Below, piece by piece: positions 34,230 through 42,772 of a stretch of 64,000 nucleotides of DNA; position 1 is the stretch's first letter, and each line of letters begins with the position of its first letter. This DNA is from Pelagibacteraceae bacterium AG-349-O05. GTDB taxonomy: Bacteria > Pseudomonadota > Alphaproteobacteria > Pelagibacterales > Pelagibacteraceae. Position numbers and translations under genes: made by a program. The notes under the pieces are model-generated. The model was not told where the DNA came from, ran no database searches, and saw only the letters and a program-made list of their open reading frames with translations. The stretch is from positions 19,762-83,761 of the forward strand of contig QCDE01000003.1 in the NCBI GenBank assembly GCA_003281005.1. Reading direction: 5' to 3'.

Positions 34230-35284
34230 TGAAAAAAGCAGAAGTAAAGTTTGAAAATATAACAAAAAAATTTAATGAAACTACAGCGGTAGATAATGTT
34301 AGTTGTAAATTTGAAGCTGGAACTTTAACTACTTTACTTGGTCCATCTGGTTGTGGAAAAACTACTTCACTAAGAATTATTGCAGGTCTAGAAAGAGCTA
34401 CAAGTGGTAAAATATTAGTAGATGATGAAGATGTAACATTATTACCTGCAACTGATAGAGATGTATCAATGGTATTTCAATCTTATGCTTTGTTTCCACA
34501 CATGAGTGTAATTGAAAATGTTTCGTATGGCTTAAAAATGGTCAATGTAAATAAGGAAGAATATATTCAAAAATCTTTAGAAACTCTAAAATTGGTAAAT
34601 TTAGAGGGGTATGAAAACAGGATGCCATCGGAACTTTCTGGAGGACAGCAGCAAAGGGTTGCGGTTGCAAGAGCAATTGTGTTGGAACCAAAAGTACTGC
34701 TTTTCGATGAACCTCTTTCAAACTTAGATGCAAAATTAAGAAGACAAGTAAGAGAAGATATTAGAGAAATTCAACAAAAATTAGGAGTTACAACTATTTA
34801 TGTAACCCATGACCAGGAAGAAGCGTTAGCTATTTCTGATAAAGTTATTGTGATGAATAATGCAGTCATCGCTCAAGAAGGTAGTCCAAAAGATCTTTAT
34901 AATTTTCCAAAAAATAAATTTGTTGCAAACTTTATCGGTGATGCAAATGTCGTAAAAGCTGAAATATTAAATAAACAATCTAACTCTTATGAATTAAAAA
35001 TTGCAGAAATGAAAATTAAAGTTCAAAGTGATAAGAATTTTGAAAAAACTGTTTCTGTAGCACTTAGACCTGAAAAAATTTTAATTTACAAAGATAAAAA
35101 AGAGAACTCAATCTATGCAACTGTTAACAATGCATCTTTTGTAGGAAGTAGTTATCAATACATACTAAATTCAGATGCAGGAAAATTGTTTGTTGTTTCA
35201 GGTGAAACGAATGACATATTTAAAGTTGGAGAAGAAGTGTTTTTAAGTATAAATGAGGAAGAAGTAAAAATTCTAAATGATTAA
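34229..35284 (+). CDS. FbpC/PotA-like ABC transporter ATP-binding protein
   Basis: The 351-residue ATPase has Walker A 'GPSGCGKTT' near residues 37-45, 'VFQSYALFPHMSV' near 80-92, signature 'LSGGQQQRVAVARAI' near 134-148, Walker B 'VLLFDEPLSNLDAKLR' and 'YVTHDQEEAL'. The last ~110 residues form a TOBE/MOI regulatory domain ('ALRPEKILIY'). It powers the double permease upstream and ends five bases before the phosphate acetyltransferase gene, so all belong to one operon. Confidence 0.94.
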   Translation: MKKAEVKFENITKKFNETTAVDNVSCKFEAGTLTTLLGPSGCGKTTSLRIIAGLERATSGKILVDDEDVTLLPATDRDVSMVFQSYALFPHMSVIENVSYGLKMVNVNKEEYIQKSLETLKLVNLEGYENRMPSELSGGQQQRVAVARAIVLEPKVLLFDEPLSNLDAKLRRQVREDIREIQQKLGVTTIYVTHDQEEALAISDKVIVMNNAVIAQEGSPKDLYNFPKNKFVANFIGDANVVKAEILNKQSNSYELKIAEMKIKVQSDKNFEKTVSVALRPEKILIYKDKKENSIYATVNNASFVGSSYQYILNSDAGKLFVVSGETNDIFKVGEEVFLSINEEEVKILND

Positions 35285-35289
35285 ATTAT

Positions 35290-36201
35290 ATGCTATCAAG
35301 TAAAGAAATTGTATGTCCAAATAACCTTATGGATTTAGCGCATAAAAAAAAAGGTGTTAAAGCTGCTGTAGTAAATGCAGGAAAACCTTTGCCAATGTTA
35401 TCCATTCAAGATGCGGTAAATGAAAATCTAATTGAACCTATTTTTATTGGTCATGAAGTTGAAATACAAAAATGTGCTGAAGATATTAAATGGGATATTT
35501 CTAAATACGAACTTATTCACGAACCTGTAGAGAACGATACGGCTAAAATTGCAGCTAAACTTGCAAGTGAACATAAGGTTAAAATAATTGTCAAAGGACA
35601 CATTCATACAGATGTTCTTATGAAAGAAGTTTTAAAACGTGAATACAATTTATTAGGCAAAACAAGACTAAGTCATATTTGGCATATGAGTATTGGTAAA
35701 GATGACAAACCTTTAATAATCACTGATGGAGCATTAAATGTATTACCCAATGTAAAAACTAAAATGCATATCTTGAAAAATGTAGTAAATTTTTCACACA
35801 GAATAGGAATAGATAGACCAAAAATATCTGTTTTATCAGCAACTGAGGAAGTATTAGAAAGTGTACCAAGTTCTATTGAAGCTGCAGAAATTACAAAGTT
35901 AGCCATAAAAGAAAATTTGGATGCAGATGTTTTTGGACCATTGGCTTTTGATAACAGTATTTCAAAAAAATCTGCTGGAATTAAGGGTATTAAAAATGTA
36001 GTTGCTGGTGAAGCAGATGTATTGTTAGTACCTAGTGTTGAGGCAGGTAATGCTTTGGTTAAAATGCTTATATATTTTAATGGCGCATGTGCAGCAGGAG
36101 TAGTAGTAGGTGGAAAAGTGCCAGTCGTAATAACTAGTAGATCTGATGAAGCTCAAGCGCGTTTAGCTTCAATTGCTGCAGCGGTGGTCGCTTTAGACTA
36201 A
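35290..36201 (+). CDS. Phosphate acetyl/butyryltransferase family protein
   Basis: The 303-residue protein corresponds to the catalytic domain of PTA_PTB enzymes and lacks the MaoC domain or P-loop domain of longer forms. Motifs: 'AKIAAKLASEHKVKIIVKGHIHTD' in part near 80-100, 'RLSHIWHMSI' near 127, 'DGALNVLPNVKTK' near 146-158, 'DVFGPLAFDNSIS' near 213-225 and 'VPSVEAGNALVKMLIYF' near 245-261. It would convert acetyl phosphate and CoA to acetyl-CoA. In sulfonate pathways acetyl phosphate comes from sulfoacetaldehyde acetyltransferase (Xsc), which is not in this window. Confidence 0.88.
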   Translation: MLSSKEIVCPNNLMDLAHKKKGVKAAVVNAGKPLPMLSIQDAVNENLIEPIFIGHEVEIQKCAEDIKWDISKYELIHEPVENDTAKIAAKLASEHKVKIIVKGHIHTDVLMKEVLKREYNLLGKTRLSHIWHMSIGKDDKPLIITDGALNVLPNVKTKMHILKNVVNFSHRIGIDRPKISVLSATEEVLESVPSSIEAAEITKLAIKENLDADVFGPLAFDNSISKKSAGIKGIKNVVAGEADVLLVPSVEAGNALVKMLIYFNGACAAGVVVGGKVPVVITSRSDEAQARLASIAAAVVALD

Positions 36202-36261
36202 ATGTTTCATTGAATTTTAAAAGAAATTCATTTAAATAAATTGAAATTTTAAAGAAGAGAA

Positions 36262-37548
36262 ATGGCAATTACATACTTAAAAAAATCACCAAAAACATCA
36301 TCAACTGACGATACTAAAACACGAGAAATAGTTGAAAATATCCTAAAAGATATTGAGATTAGTAAAGAAGAAGGTTGCAAAGAACTTTCTAAAAAGTTTG
36401 ATAAATATGAAGGTGATGTAATTGTTTCAAAAGAAAAAATTGAAGAAATAAAAAAAAATTTAGATCAAAAAACTAAAGATGATATTCAGTTTTCTCACGA
36501 AAGAGTAAGAAAATTTGCTGAGGCACAATTAAAAAATTATGGTCAAGACTTTGAAGTTGAATTATCTGATGGTTTATTCGCTGGACAAAAACTTATTCCC
36601 GTAAATACAGCAGGTTGTTATGTTCCTGCTGGAAGATATGCTCATATAGCTTCAGCTGTTATGAGTGTCACAACAGCAAAAGTTGCTGGTGTTAAAAATA
36701 TTTTAGTTTGTAGTTCACCTAAACCTGGAATTGGAGTTCATCCATCTATCATTTATACAGCAGACTTATGTGGAGCTGATGTAATAATGAATTTAGGTGG
36801 TGTACAAGCTATAGCAGCAATGACAAATGGTTTATTTGGAAATGCTCCTGCAGATATTTTAGTTGGACCTGGAAACCAATTTGTTGCTGAAGCAAAAAGA
36901 ATTTTGTTTGGAAAAGTTGGTATAGATTTATTTGCAGGACCTACAGAAATTGCCGTTATTGCAGATGAGACAGCGGATCCTGAAATGGTTGCATATGATT
37001 TAGTTGGACAAGCTGAGCACGGTTATAACTCACCAGCCTGGTTATTTACTAAAAGTAAAAAAATTGCTGAATATGTAATGCAAAGAGTTCCAGAATTGAT
37101 TGAAGATTTACCAGATCTACCAAGAGAAAATTCAGGTGCAGCATGGAGAGATTATGGAGAAGTAATTCTCTGCGATACCGACGAAGAGATTGCTAAAGTG
37201 AGCGATGAATACGCTCCTGAACATTTAGAAGTTCAAACTAAAAATTTACAATGGTATCACGACAGATTAAAAAATTATGGATCTCTATTCATTGGTGAAG
37301 AAACAACTGTTGCTTATGGAGATAAATGTTCAGGTACAAACCATATACTACCAACTAAAGGTGCTGGTAGATACACTGGTGGTTTATTTGTTGGTAAATT
37401 TATTAAAACTTTGAGTTTTCAAAGAATGACTAAAGAATCGACAAAAGAAGTTGGTGCAGCTTGTGCAAGAATTTCTAGATACGAAGGAATGGAAGCACAT
37501 GCAAGGACAGGTGATGTAAGATTAAGAAAATACGGTTTTTCTAATTAA
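36262..37548 (+). CDS. HisD-family dehydrogenase resembling sulfopropanediol 3-dehydrogenase (HpsN)
   Basis: The 428-residue protein belongs to the histidinol dehydrogenase family ('VPAGRYAHIASAVMSVTTAKVAG' in part, 'VGPGNQFVAEAKRILFG', 'GDKCSGTNHILPTKGAGRYTGGL' in part). Where true HisD reads A-Q-x-E-H-D-P, this has 'GQAEHGYNSPAWLFT', and it has 'AAWRDYGEVILC'; both match my memory of HpsN, which oxidises (R)-2,3-dihydroxypropane-1-sulfonate to sulfolactate with two NAD+. It ends a transporter-pta operon rather than a his operon, which supports a catabolic role. A GAAGAGA ribosome site precedes the ATG. Confidence 0.82.
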   Translation: MAITYLKKSPKTSSTDDTKTREIVENILKDIEISKEEGCKELSKKFDKYEGDVIVSKEKIEEIKKNLDQKTKDDIQFSHERVRKFAEAQLKNYGQDFEVELSDGLFAGQKLIPVNTAGCYVPAGRYAHIASAVMSVTTAKVAGVKNILVCSSPKPGIGVHPSIIYTADLCGADVIMNLGGVQAIAAMTNGLFGNAPADILVGPGNQFVAEAKRILFGKVGIDLFAGPTEIAVIADETADPEMVAYDLVGQAEHGYNSPAWLFTKSKKIAEYVMQRVPELIEDLPDLPRENSGAAWRDYGEVILCDTDEEIAKVSDEYAPEHLEVQTKNLQWYHDRLKNYGSLFIGEETTVAYGDKCSGTNHILPTKGAGRYTGGLFVGKFIKTLSFQRMTKESTKEVGAACARISRYEGMEAHARTGDVRLRKYGFSN

Positions 37549-38807
37549 TAATTACTTAATTTTAAATCTAAATAAAGAGCAGCTGACCAGGAAAAATTAT
37601 TTGCCCCCATTGGTTTACCATTCTTGCAACTGTAATATTCATGAAATCCTTTTTTTTCTACTAATTTAATAGTGCTTTGTTTAATTTTTTTTGAATATTT
37701 ACCGTCTTTATTCTTTAAACCCTTGTATATAAACCAATTACAGTTAATCCATACTGGGCCTCTCCAATAACGTTTTTCCTCAAAACTTTTGTGATTAGGT
37801 TTTATTGAAGAAAAGAAATATTTTTCCTTTAAGTTATGTTTTTTTAAGTTTTTGATTAAAACATTATTTATCTTTCGATTGTTAATGTCAGCAAACAAAA
37901 TCAAATAATTTGTTATTGATGGGACTAATATTTTTTTTTTATTTCTTAAATCAAAAGAAAAAAAAGTACCTTTTTTTTTGTCGAAAAATTTTAAAATATT
38001 TCTCTCAGTAATTTTTACATAGTTTTTTATCTTTGAGCTATTAAGATTAAATTTGTTCAATAATATAATTAAATCCTTATTTGCTTTAAGAAATATAGAG
38101 TTAAAGCCAATATCAATTACATTAAATAATCCAGTTCTGAATATTTTTTTTGGATCGTACTTTTTTTTTCTTAAATCATTTTTGATCGTCACATATCTGT
38201 CATAATCAATATTTAGAGGTCTGTGTTCTGGATTAATAACTTTATTATCAGCTCTTTTATATTGAATATTTTTTTCAATTATCACTTTATTCATTGGCTC
38301 ATCCCAAAGTGAAGAATTGTCATAACCACTTTCCCAAGGATGCAGTATTGAGACCAAACCGGTTTTATTCGGATCCCTATATTGAATAAACCATTCATGA
38401 GATTTTTTAATTTTAATTATAATTTTTTTAATTTCTAATTTTTGTTTTTTAGTAATTTTATTTTTATCTATTATTTGTTTTAAAATACTTGCAAGTATTG
38501 GTGGCTGAGTTATCCCAGATGAGCGAATTTTATTTCCACAATTCCAAGCAGTATGATTAGGATAATAGTTTGTATCTGTATTATGAAACAATATATGTGG
38601 AACCATTCCATCTTTCCATTGCCCATCTAAAAGTGTCTTTATTTCTTTTAAAGCAAAATTTAAATTAAAATAAGAATATCCTAGTGCAATAAATGCTGAG
38701 TCCCAGTTCCATTGAGCAGGATAAAGTTTGTTATTTGTGGGTAAGGTATAACCTCTTTTTCTATTTCCAGTTAAAATTTTTTGAGCATCTTTAATAAACT
38801 TATTCAT
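37545..38807 (-). CDS. GH63-like glycoside hydrolase (glucosylglycerate/mannosylglycerate hydrolase-like)
   Basis: The 420-residue protein has no signal peptide and an (alpha/alpha)6-barrel pattern: 'YPAQWNWDSAFIALGY' near residues 29-44, 'DGMVPHILFH' near 66-75, 'LHPWESGYDNSSLWD' near 155-169 with probable general acid Asp163, and a C-terminal 'HEYY...FSWSAALYLDL' with probable base Glu390. This layout and length match the small cytoplasmic MGH/GgH enzymes of GH63, which hydrolyse mannosyl- or glucosylglycerate. It is the last gene of an operon with a MalEFG-type transporter, implying import followed by hydrolysis. Trehalase-like or other alpha-glucosidase activity is the alternative. Confidence 0.82.
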   Translation of the reverse strand: MNKFIKDAQKILTGNRKRGYTLPTNNKLYPAQWNWDSAFIALGYSYFNLNFALKEIKTLLDGQWKDGMVPHILFHNTDTNYYPNHTAWNCGNKIRSSGITQPPILASILKQIIDKNKITKKQKLEIKKIIIKIKKSHEWFIQYRDPNKTGLVSILHPWESGYDNSSLWDEPMNKVIIEKNIQYKRADNKVINPEHRPLNIDYDRYVTIKNDLRKKKYDPKKIFRTGLFNVIDIGFNSIFLKANKDLIILLNKFNLNSSKIKNYVKITERNILKFFDKKKGTFFSFDLRNKKKILVPSITNYLILFADINNRKINNVLIKNLKKHNLKEKYFFSSIKPNHKSFEEKRYWRGPVWINCNWFIYKGLKNKDGKYSKKIKQSTIKLVEKKGFHEYYSCKNGKPMGANNFSWSAALYLDLKLSNY

Positions 38808-40000
38808 TATCCTTTAACGCTTCCTGCTGTCAAACCGCTAACTAAATATTTTTCAAAATAAACAAATATAAATAATACTGGCAATGTAACAACAACTGAG
38901 CCTGCCATTAAATATTGTCTTGGTGTTTCTGCATCTCCACTTAAATATTGGATAGCTCTTGATAATGTAAACGAATTAGGATTATCCAAAAACATTAAAG
39001 AAAATAAAAACTCATTCCAAGCAATCATAAAAACATACAAAGCAACTGATGAAATCGCAGGAATGCTTAAAGGAATTATAATTTTTGTTATAATTCCGAA
39101 CCAACTTAATTTATCTAAAATTGCTGCTTCCTCTAATTCTTTTGGGATGCTTTTAAAATATCCTTGCAACATATAAATTGCTACTGGAAGAGTTGTTGCT
39201 GTATACACAATTAATAAACCTTCTATAGAGTTACGTAAGCCCAATTGACTAAATATCGTATACAAAGGAATAACAAGAACGATTGCCGGGAACATGTATA
39301 TTATCAGTATAGAAGTAGACAAAAATGTTTTTCCAAAGAAATTTAATCTTGCAACTGCATAAGCAGCAGGGATTGCAAAAAGAAGTGTTATAATAACAGT
39401 TCCAACAGAAACAATAGTACTTGTCACTATATATTTTCCAAATTTATAAGATTTAAAAATTACAAAATAAGATTTAAACAAATCTTTTATATCCTGTCCA
39501 AAATTTATACTAAAATCTAAAGGATTCACTAACAAAGCTATTTGTGTTTTAAAACTTGTCACCAACATCATATAAAATGGAAAAAGTATTACAAAAGAGA
39601 AAAATAAAATTCCAAATAAAGTTAAGAAGTCAAATAAAATTACTTGCGTAGAGTGCTCTTCTTTTAAACTTGTAAAACTATATTTGCTAATTTTATTGGT
39701 GAAAAAATATATTATTAAAAATACACCCACATTATACCAAATTGGTAATTTTTGTATTAGGTAACCATCACAAATAACAAATATAAAAGAAAAAATAACT
39801 GATTTATAAAATGATTTAACTCTACCACCAATTCCTAAGTGAGCTAATGATATTAAAAACCCAAAAATAAAAAGTATCTCAATGTTAAAGCTATTAATAC
39901 TTAAACCTTGCAGTGTTGATAATATCTTCCAAATAGAAATTAAAAAAATTAGGAAAAAAGTAGATATAAATGAAAATAATATTGTATTTTTAGTTCTCAT
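38807..40000 (-). CDS. Carbohydrate ABC transporter permease, MalG type, N-terminally extended
   Basis: The 397-residue protein carries the MalG-type core in its last ~280 residues: 'FPFYMMLVTSFK' near 145-156, EAA loop 'EEAAILDKLSWFGIITKIIIPLS' in part near 297-317 and the C-terminal 'YLVSGLTAGSVKG' typical of MalG relatives. About 100 extra residues with three or four additional hydrophobic helices precede it, unusual for the family. One-base overlap with the hydrolase gene and 11-base overlap with malF-like. Confidence 0.92.
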   Translation of the reverse strand: MRTKNTILFSFISTFFLIFLISIWKILSTLQGLSINSFNIEILFIFGFLISLAHLGIGGRVKSFYKSVIFSFIFVICDGYLIQKLPIWYNVGVFLIIYFFTNKISKYSFTSLKEEHSTQVILFDFLTLFGILFFSFVILFPFYMMLVTSFKTQIALLVNPLDFSINFGQDIKDLFKSYFVIFKSYKFGKYIVTSTIVSVGTVIITLLFAIPAAYAVARLNFFGKTFLSTSILIIYMFPAIVLVIPLYTIFSQLGLRNSIEGLLIVYTATTLPVAIYMLQGYFKSIPKELEEAAILDKLSWFGIITKIIIPLSIPAISSVALYVFMIAWNEFLFSLMFLDNPNSFTLSRAIQYLSGDAETPRQYLMAGSVVVTLPVLFIFVYFEKYLVSGLTAGSVKG

Positions 40001-41249
40001 CTACTCTCTTTCCTAAAAGTTTAAAATAAAAAAACATAAACATTAAAAGTAATACAACTATTACAATGGAAACAGCTGAACCCATTCCAATATCTGATAT
40101 TGCAAAACCCTGTTGATAAACATTGATTGGCAAAGTTCTTGTTCCTGATGCTCCTCCTGTTAATAAAAATACGTCCTCAAATTTATTAAAATTCCATATA
40201 AACCTAATCATGAATAAAATCGAAATTACTGCAGTAATTTGTGGAAGTGTGATATTAAAAAATTTTTGAAAAGGACTTGCACCATCAACATCAGCAGCTT
40301 CATATAATTCTTTTGGGATAGCTTGAAGTCTTGCAAGAATAAATAAAAAAGCTAAAGGGAAATATCTCCAAATTTCAAACATTATAACTGTTGTAAGTGC
40401 TAACCTTAATTTAAAATCAAAACCTAAAATGCTAATTTCAATATATTTTTGTCCAAGAAGGTTTATTGGAGTTTCAATAATTTGATAATTTAGTAATAAA
40501 CTATTTAATGTTCCACTATTTGGATCTAGTAGAAGTTCCCAGGTGTAAGCTAAAGCAACAACTGGAGCAACATAAGGAAAAAGTAGAACACTTCTCATGA
40601 ATGTTCTTCCATAAAATTTTTGATTTACCATTTGAGCAGTTAAAATACCAAATACTATTGATCCAACAGTTCCAAAAAATGTGTAATAAAAAGTTGTTAG
40701 TATTAAATCTACAAATTCATTTTCAAACAAAACTTTTTTAAAATTTTTGAGAGTAAAGTTGGTATTAAGCAAAATATTATCAGATTTTCCATCTAATTTT
40801 GGTTTAATTGATTTGAGATTTTTTTTATCTATTTTTGATTCATTATTTGTTGCAAATATTACTTGAAAATTTTCTCTATATTTAGGTGGCCAATTTCCAA
40901 ATTCACATTTTAAGTGATACTTTTCGTAAGAACATCTTGAATCTAAATTTTCAATTTCAAAATTTTTTGGAAAATTATCTTCAAACGAAACATCTCTAAT
41001 TTCTTGAATTAACGAACTATTTCTTAACTTATATAATATCTTTATTTTAGAAGGCTCATCAGAAATAGATTTAACGATTTTTTTTGCTCTTGGTTCTGGA
41101 ATTCTGATATCCTTTAATTCAACCTCTTTAAAACTAATCCAAACATTTGCAAAAATTGGAAATAAAATTATTGAAAAAACTAAAAGTACTGCAGGTAAAG
41201 TTAGTATGTATGCAGTTTTTTTTTCTGTATTTGCTAAAGTATCATTCAT
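39990..41249 (-). CDS. Carbohydrate ABC transporter permease, MalF type, with periplasmic insertion
   Basis: The 419-residue protein has a first membrane helix near residues 12-32 ('ILTLPAVLLVFSIILFPI'), then a ~130-residue charged segment that should sit in the periplasm, and the permease core with 'LFPYVAPVVALAYTWELLLDP' near 213-233 and the EAA loop 'YEAADVDGASPFQKFFNITLP' near 312-332. The insert recalls the P2 loop of enteric MalF, which contacts the binding protein. The start codon directly abuts the T-run of the upstream hairpin, leaving no room for a ribosome site. Confidence 0.92.
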   Translation of the reverse strand: MNDTLANTEKKTAYILTLPAVLLVFSIILFPIFANVWISFKEVELKDIRIPEPRAKKIVKSISDEPSKIKILYKLRNSSLIQEIRDVSFEDNFPKNFEIENLDSRCSYEKYHLKCEFGNWPPKYRENFQVIFATNNESKIDKKNLKSIKPKLDGKSDNILLNTNFTLKNFKKVLFENEFVDLILTTFYYTFFGTVGSIVFGILTAQMVNQKFYGRTFMRSVLLFPYVAPVVALAYTWELLLDPNSGTLNSLLLNYQIIETPINLLGQKYIEISILGFDFKLRLALTTVIMFEIWRYFPLAFLFILARLQAIPKELYEAADVDGASPFQKFFNITLPQITAVISILFMIRFIWNFNKFEDVFLLTGGASGTRTLPINVYQQGFAISDIGMGSAVSIVIVVLLLMFMFFYFKLLGKRVDEN

Positions 41250-41283
41250 AAAAAAAGCGGATAATTTATATTATCCGCTTTTT
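41250..41283 (-). terminator. Intrinsic terminator abutting the malF-like start codon
   Basis: GCGGATAAT (41257-41265) and ATTATCCGC (41270-41278) form a perfect 9-bp stem with a 4-base loop, extended by A/T pairs. On the minus strand a run of seven U's follows and leads straight into the ATG at 41249. On the + strand T's also follow. It should end most transcripts after the binding-protein gene and leave low read-through for the permeases. Confidence 0.85.
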
Positions 41284-41297
41284 AAATTATTTAAAAA

Positions 41298-42629
41298 TTA
41301 TTTGAATTTAGCTAATTCAGCATTTATTTTATCAACCGCTTCATCAACAGAAATTTGATCATCAATATATTCACGTGTTATTCTGTTTAGGAATTGTGCA
41401 TTAATAATTTTGGATGCTCTAGATAGCTCACCTTCTTTAACTCCCCATCTATTTGCAGTATCTAAACCGGCTACAATGTTATTAATAACATCTGGGTCGT
41501 ATAGATCTGACAGAGGTGCTTTTCTATCAACTCCAACAGGTAGTTTACTCCAAGCTTTCGTGAAAGCCTCAGGGTCACTTGAATTTCCTCTTCGTACAGG
41601 AAATTTACCTTCTGGAGCTATCGATAATGTGCTTGTGTAACCTTCGTCCATTGAGTACATGATAAATTGCTTAGCTTCATCTGTATCAGCATCAGCTGTT
41701 ATACCAAAATATCTAACATCTGCCCATGCAGCACCTTTTTTATTACTAGGTCCACTAAAGTTAGTTATGAAACCAGTTTTAGAAGCTAGTTCAGGTGATG
41801 TAGGATCACTGTTAATTGTTGGCGGAGCTGAGTCTCTTAAACCAGCAAGCTCATCCATAATAAACGGAGACCAAATAATCATTGGAGTTTTACCTGCAAA
41901 GTAAAGTGCTCTAGATTGTTTCCAGTACAATTCTCCTGGAGGACTTGCTTTTGCAATTACTTTATAAAACTCTAATGCTTGTTTTAATTTCTTGCCTTGT
42001 TTTTTAATTCCACCTTTTTTAACAATATTAACTCCATTTGCTAAAAGAACGTGCTCTAAAACTTGACTCATGAAATTTTCATCAGTCTTGGTAGCAGCCA
42101 CGAACCCAAACATTCCATTTTGTTTTGAAAGCTTCTCAACTGCGGCCACAATATTCGCATAACTTGTTGGTGGTGCTAAATCAGCATTTTCAAAAAGATC
42201 CTTTCTATAAACAACCATCTGTGTCCATCCATCAACTGGAACGGCTGCAATTTTTGAACCCTTTTTTGCCATGTTAAGCGCACCAGGTGCAAACGTGTTT
42301 TTACCCAATTCTTTGACAACAGCATTGTTAGCATCCACATCTAATATTCCTGCTTCAGCCCATGGCAATACATATTGTAAAGTATGGTAGATTACATCTG
42401 GTAAGTCGCCTGCTGCTGCTGCAGCTGTAGCTCTAGTTCCCAAATCTTTTTCTTCTACTGGGATCACATCTACTTTAATACCTGTTTTAGCTTCAAAAGC
42501 TTTTGCCATTTCCTCTTGCTTAGCCATTCGGGCAGGCTGAACTTCTGTAGTCCAAAACTTTATGTCTGCGTAAACAATACTTGAAATAAAAAAAGTTATT
42601 ACGCAAAACAGTCTTATTATATTTTTCAT
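41298..42629 (-). CDS. Carbohydrate-type ABC transporter solute-binding protein (MalE family)
   Basis: The 443-residue protein has a signal peptide ending near residue 21 ('SSIVYADI') and family-1 sugar-binder features: 'WTTEVQPARMAKQEEMAKAFEAKTGIKV' in part at the start, 'GDLPDVIYHTLQYVLPWAEAGI' in part near 76-95, 'PVDGWTQMVVYRKDLFE' near 133-149. It probably binds a glycoside or sugar-like osmolyte for the downstream permeases; with the GH63-like hydrolase, glucosylglycerate or mannosylglycerate is the leading candidate. 143 bases separate it from the ATPase gene upstream. Confidence 0.9.
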   Translation of the reverse strand: MKNIIRLFCVITFFISSIVYADIKFWTTEVQPARMAKQEEMAKAFEAKTGIKVDVIPVEEKDLGTRATAAAAAGDLPDVIYHTLQYVLPWAEAGILDVDANNAVVKELGKNTFAPGALNMAKKGSKIAAVPVDGWTQMVVYRKDLFENADLAPPTSYANIVAAVEKLSKQNGMFGFVAATKTDENFMSQVLEHVLLANGVNIVKKGGIKKQGKKLKQALEFYKVIAKASPPGELYWKQSRALYFAGKTPMIIWSPFIMDELAGLRDSAPPTINSDPTSPELASKTGFITNFSGPSNKKGAAWADVRYFGITADADTDEAKQFIMYSMDEGYTSTLSIAPEGKFPVRRGNSSDPEAFTKAWSKLPVGVDRKAPLSDLYDPDVINNIVAGLDTANRWGVKEGELSRASKIINAQFLNRITREYIDDQISVDEAVDKINAELAKFK

Positions 42630-42772
42630 TTCCCCTCCTATTTATAAATAAAATTATAATTAATTTAAAAATGTTTCGCAAACTATTCAGTTATTTTTAT
42701 CAATCCTATACTTTTCCTTGTAAATTTATTTAAATATGGCCAAAACTTAAAGTTAGTCAATCGTAAGTTGTA

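Noticed and set aside
30981..35284. Ferric iron ABC transporter (fbpABC)
   Set aside because: The binding protein lacks evident tandem iron-binding tyrosines, and the operon continues into acetyl-phosphate and dehydrogenase genes rather than iron genes; the family label is kept, the substrate is not.
36262..37548. Histidine biosynthesis histidinol dehydrogenase (hisD)
   Set aside because: There are no his genes around it, the gene ends a transporter-pta operon, and the motif 'QAEHGYNSP' differs from biosynthetic HisD.
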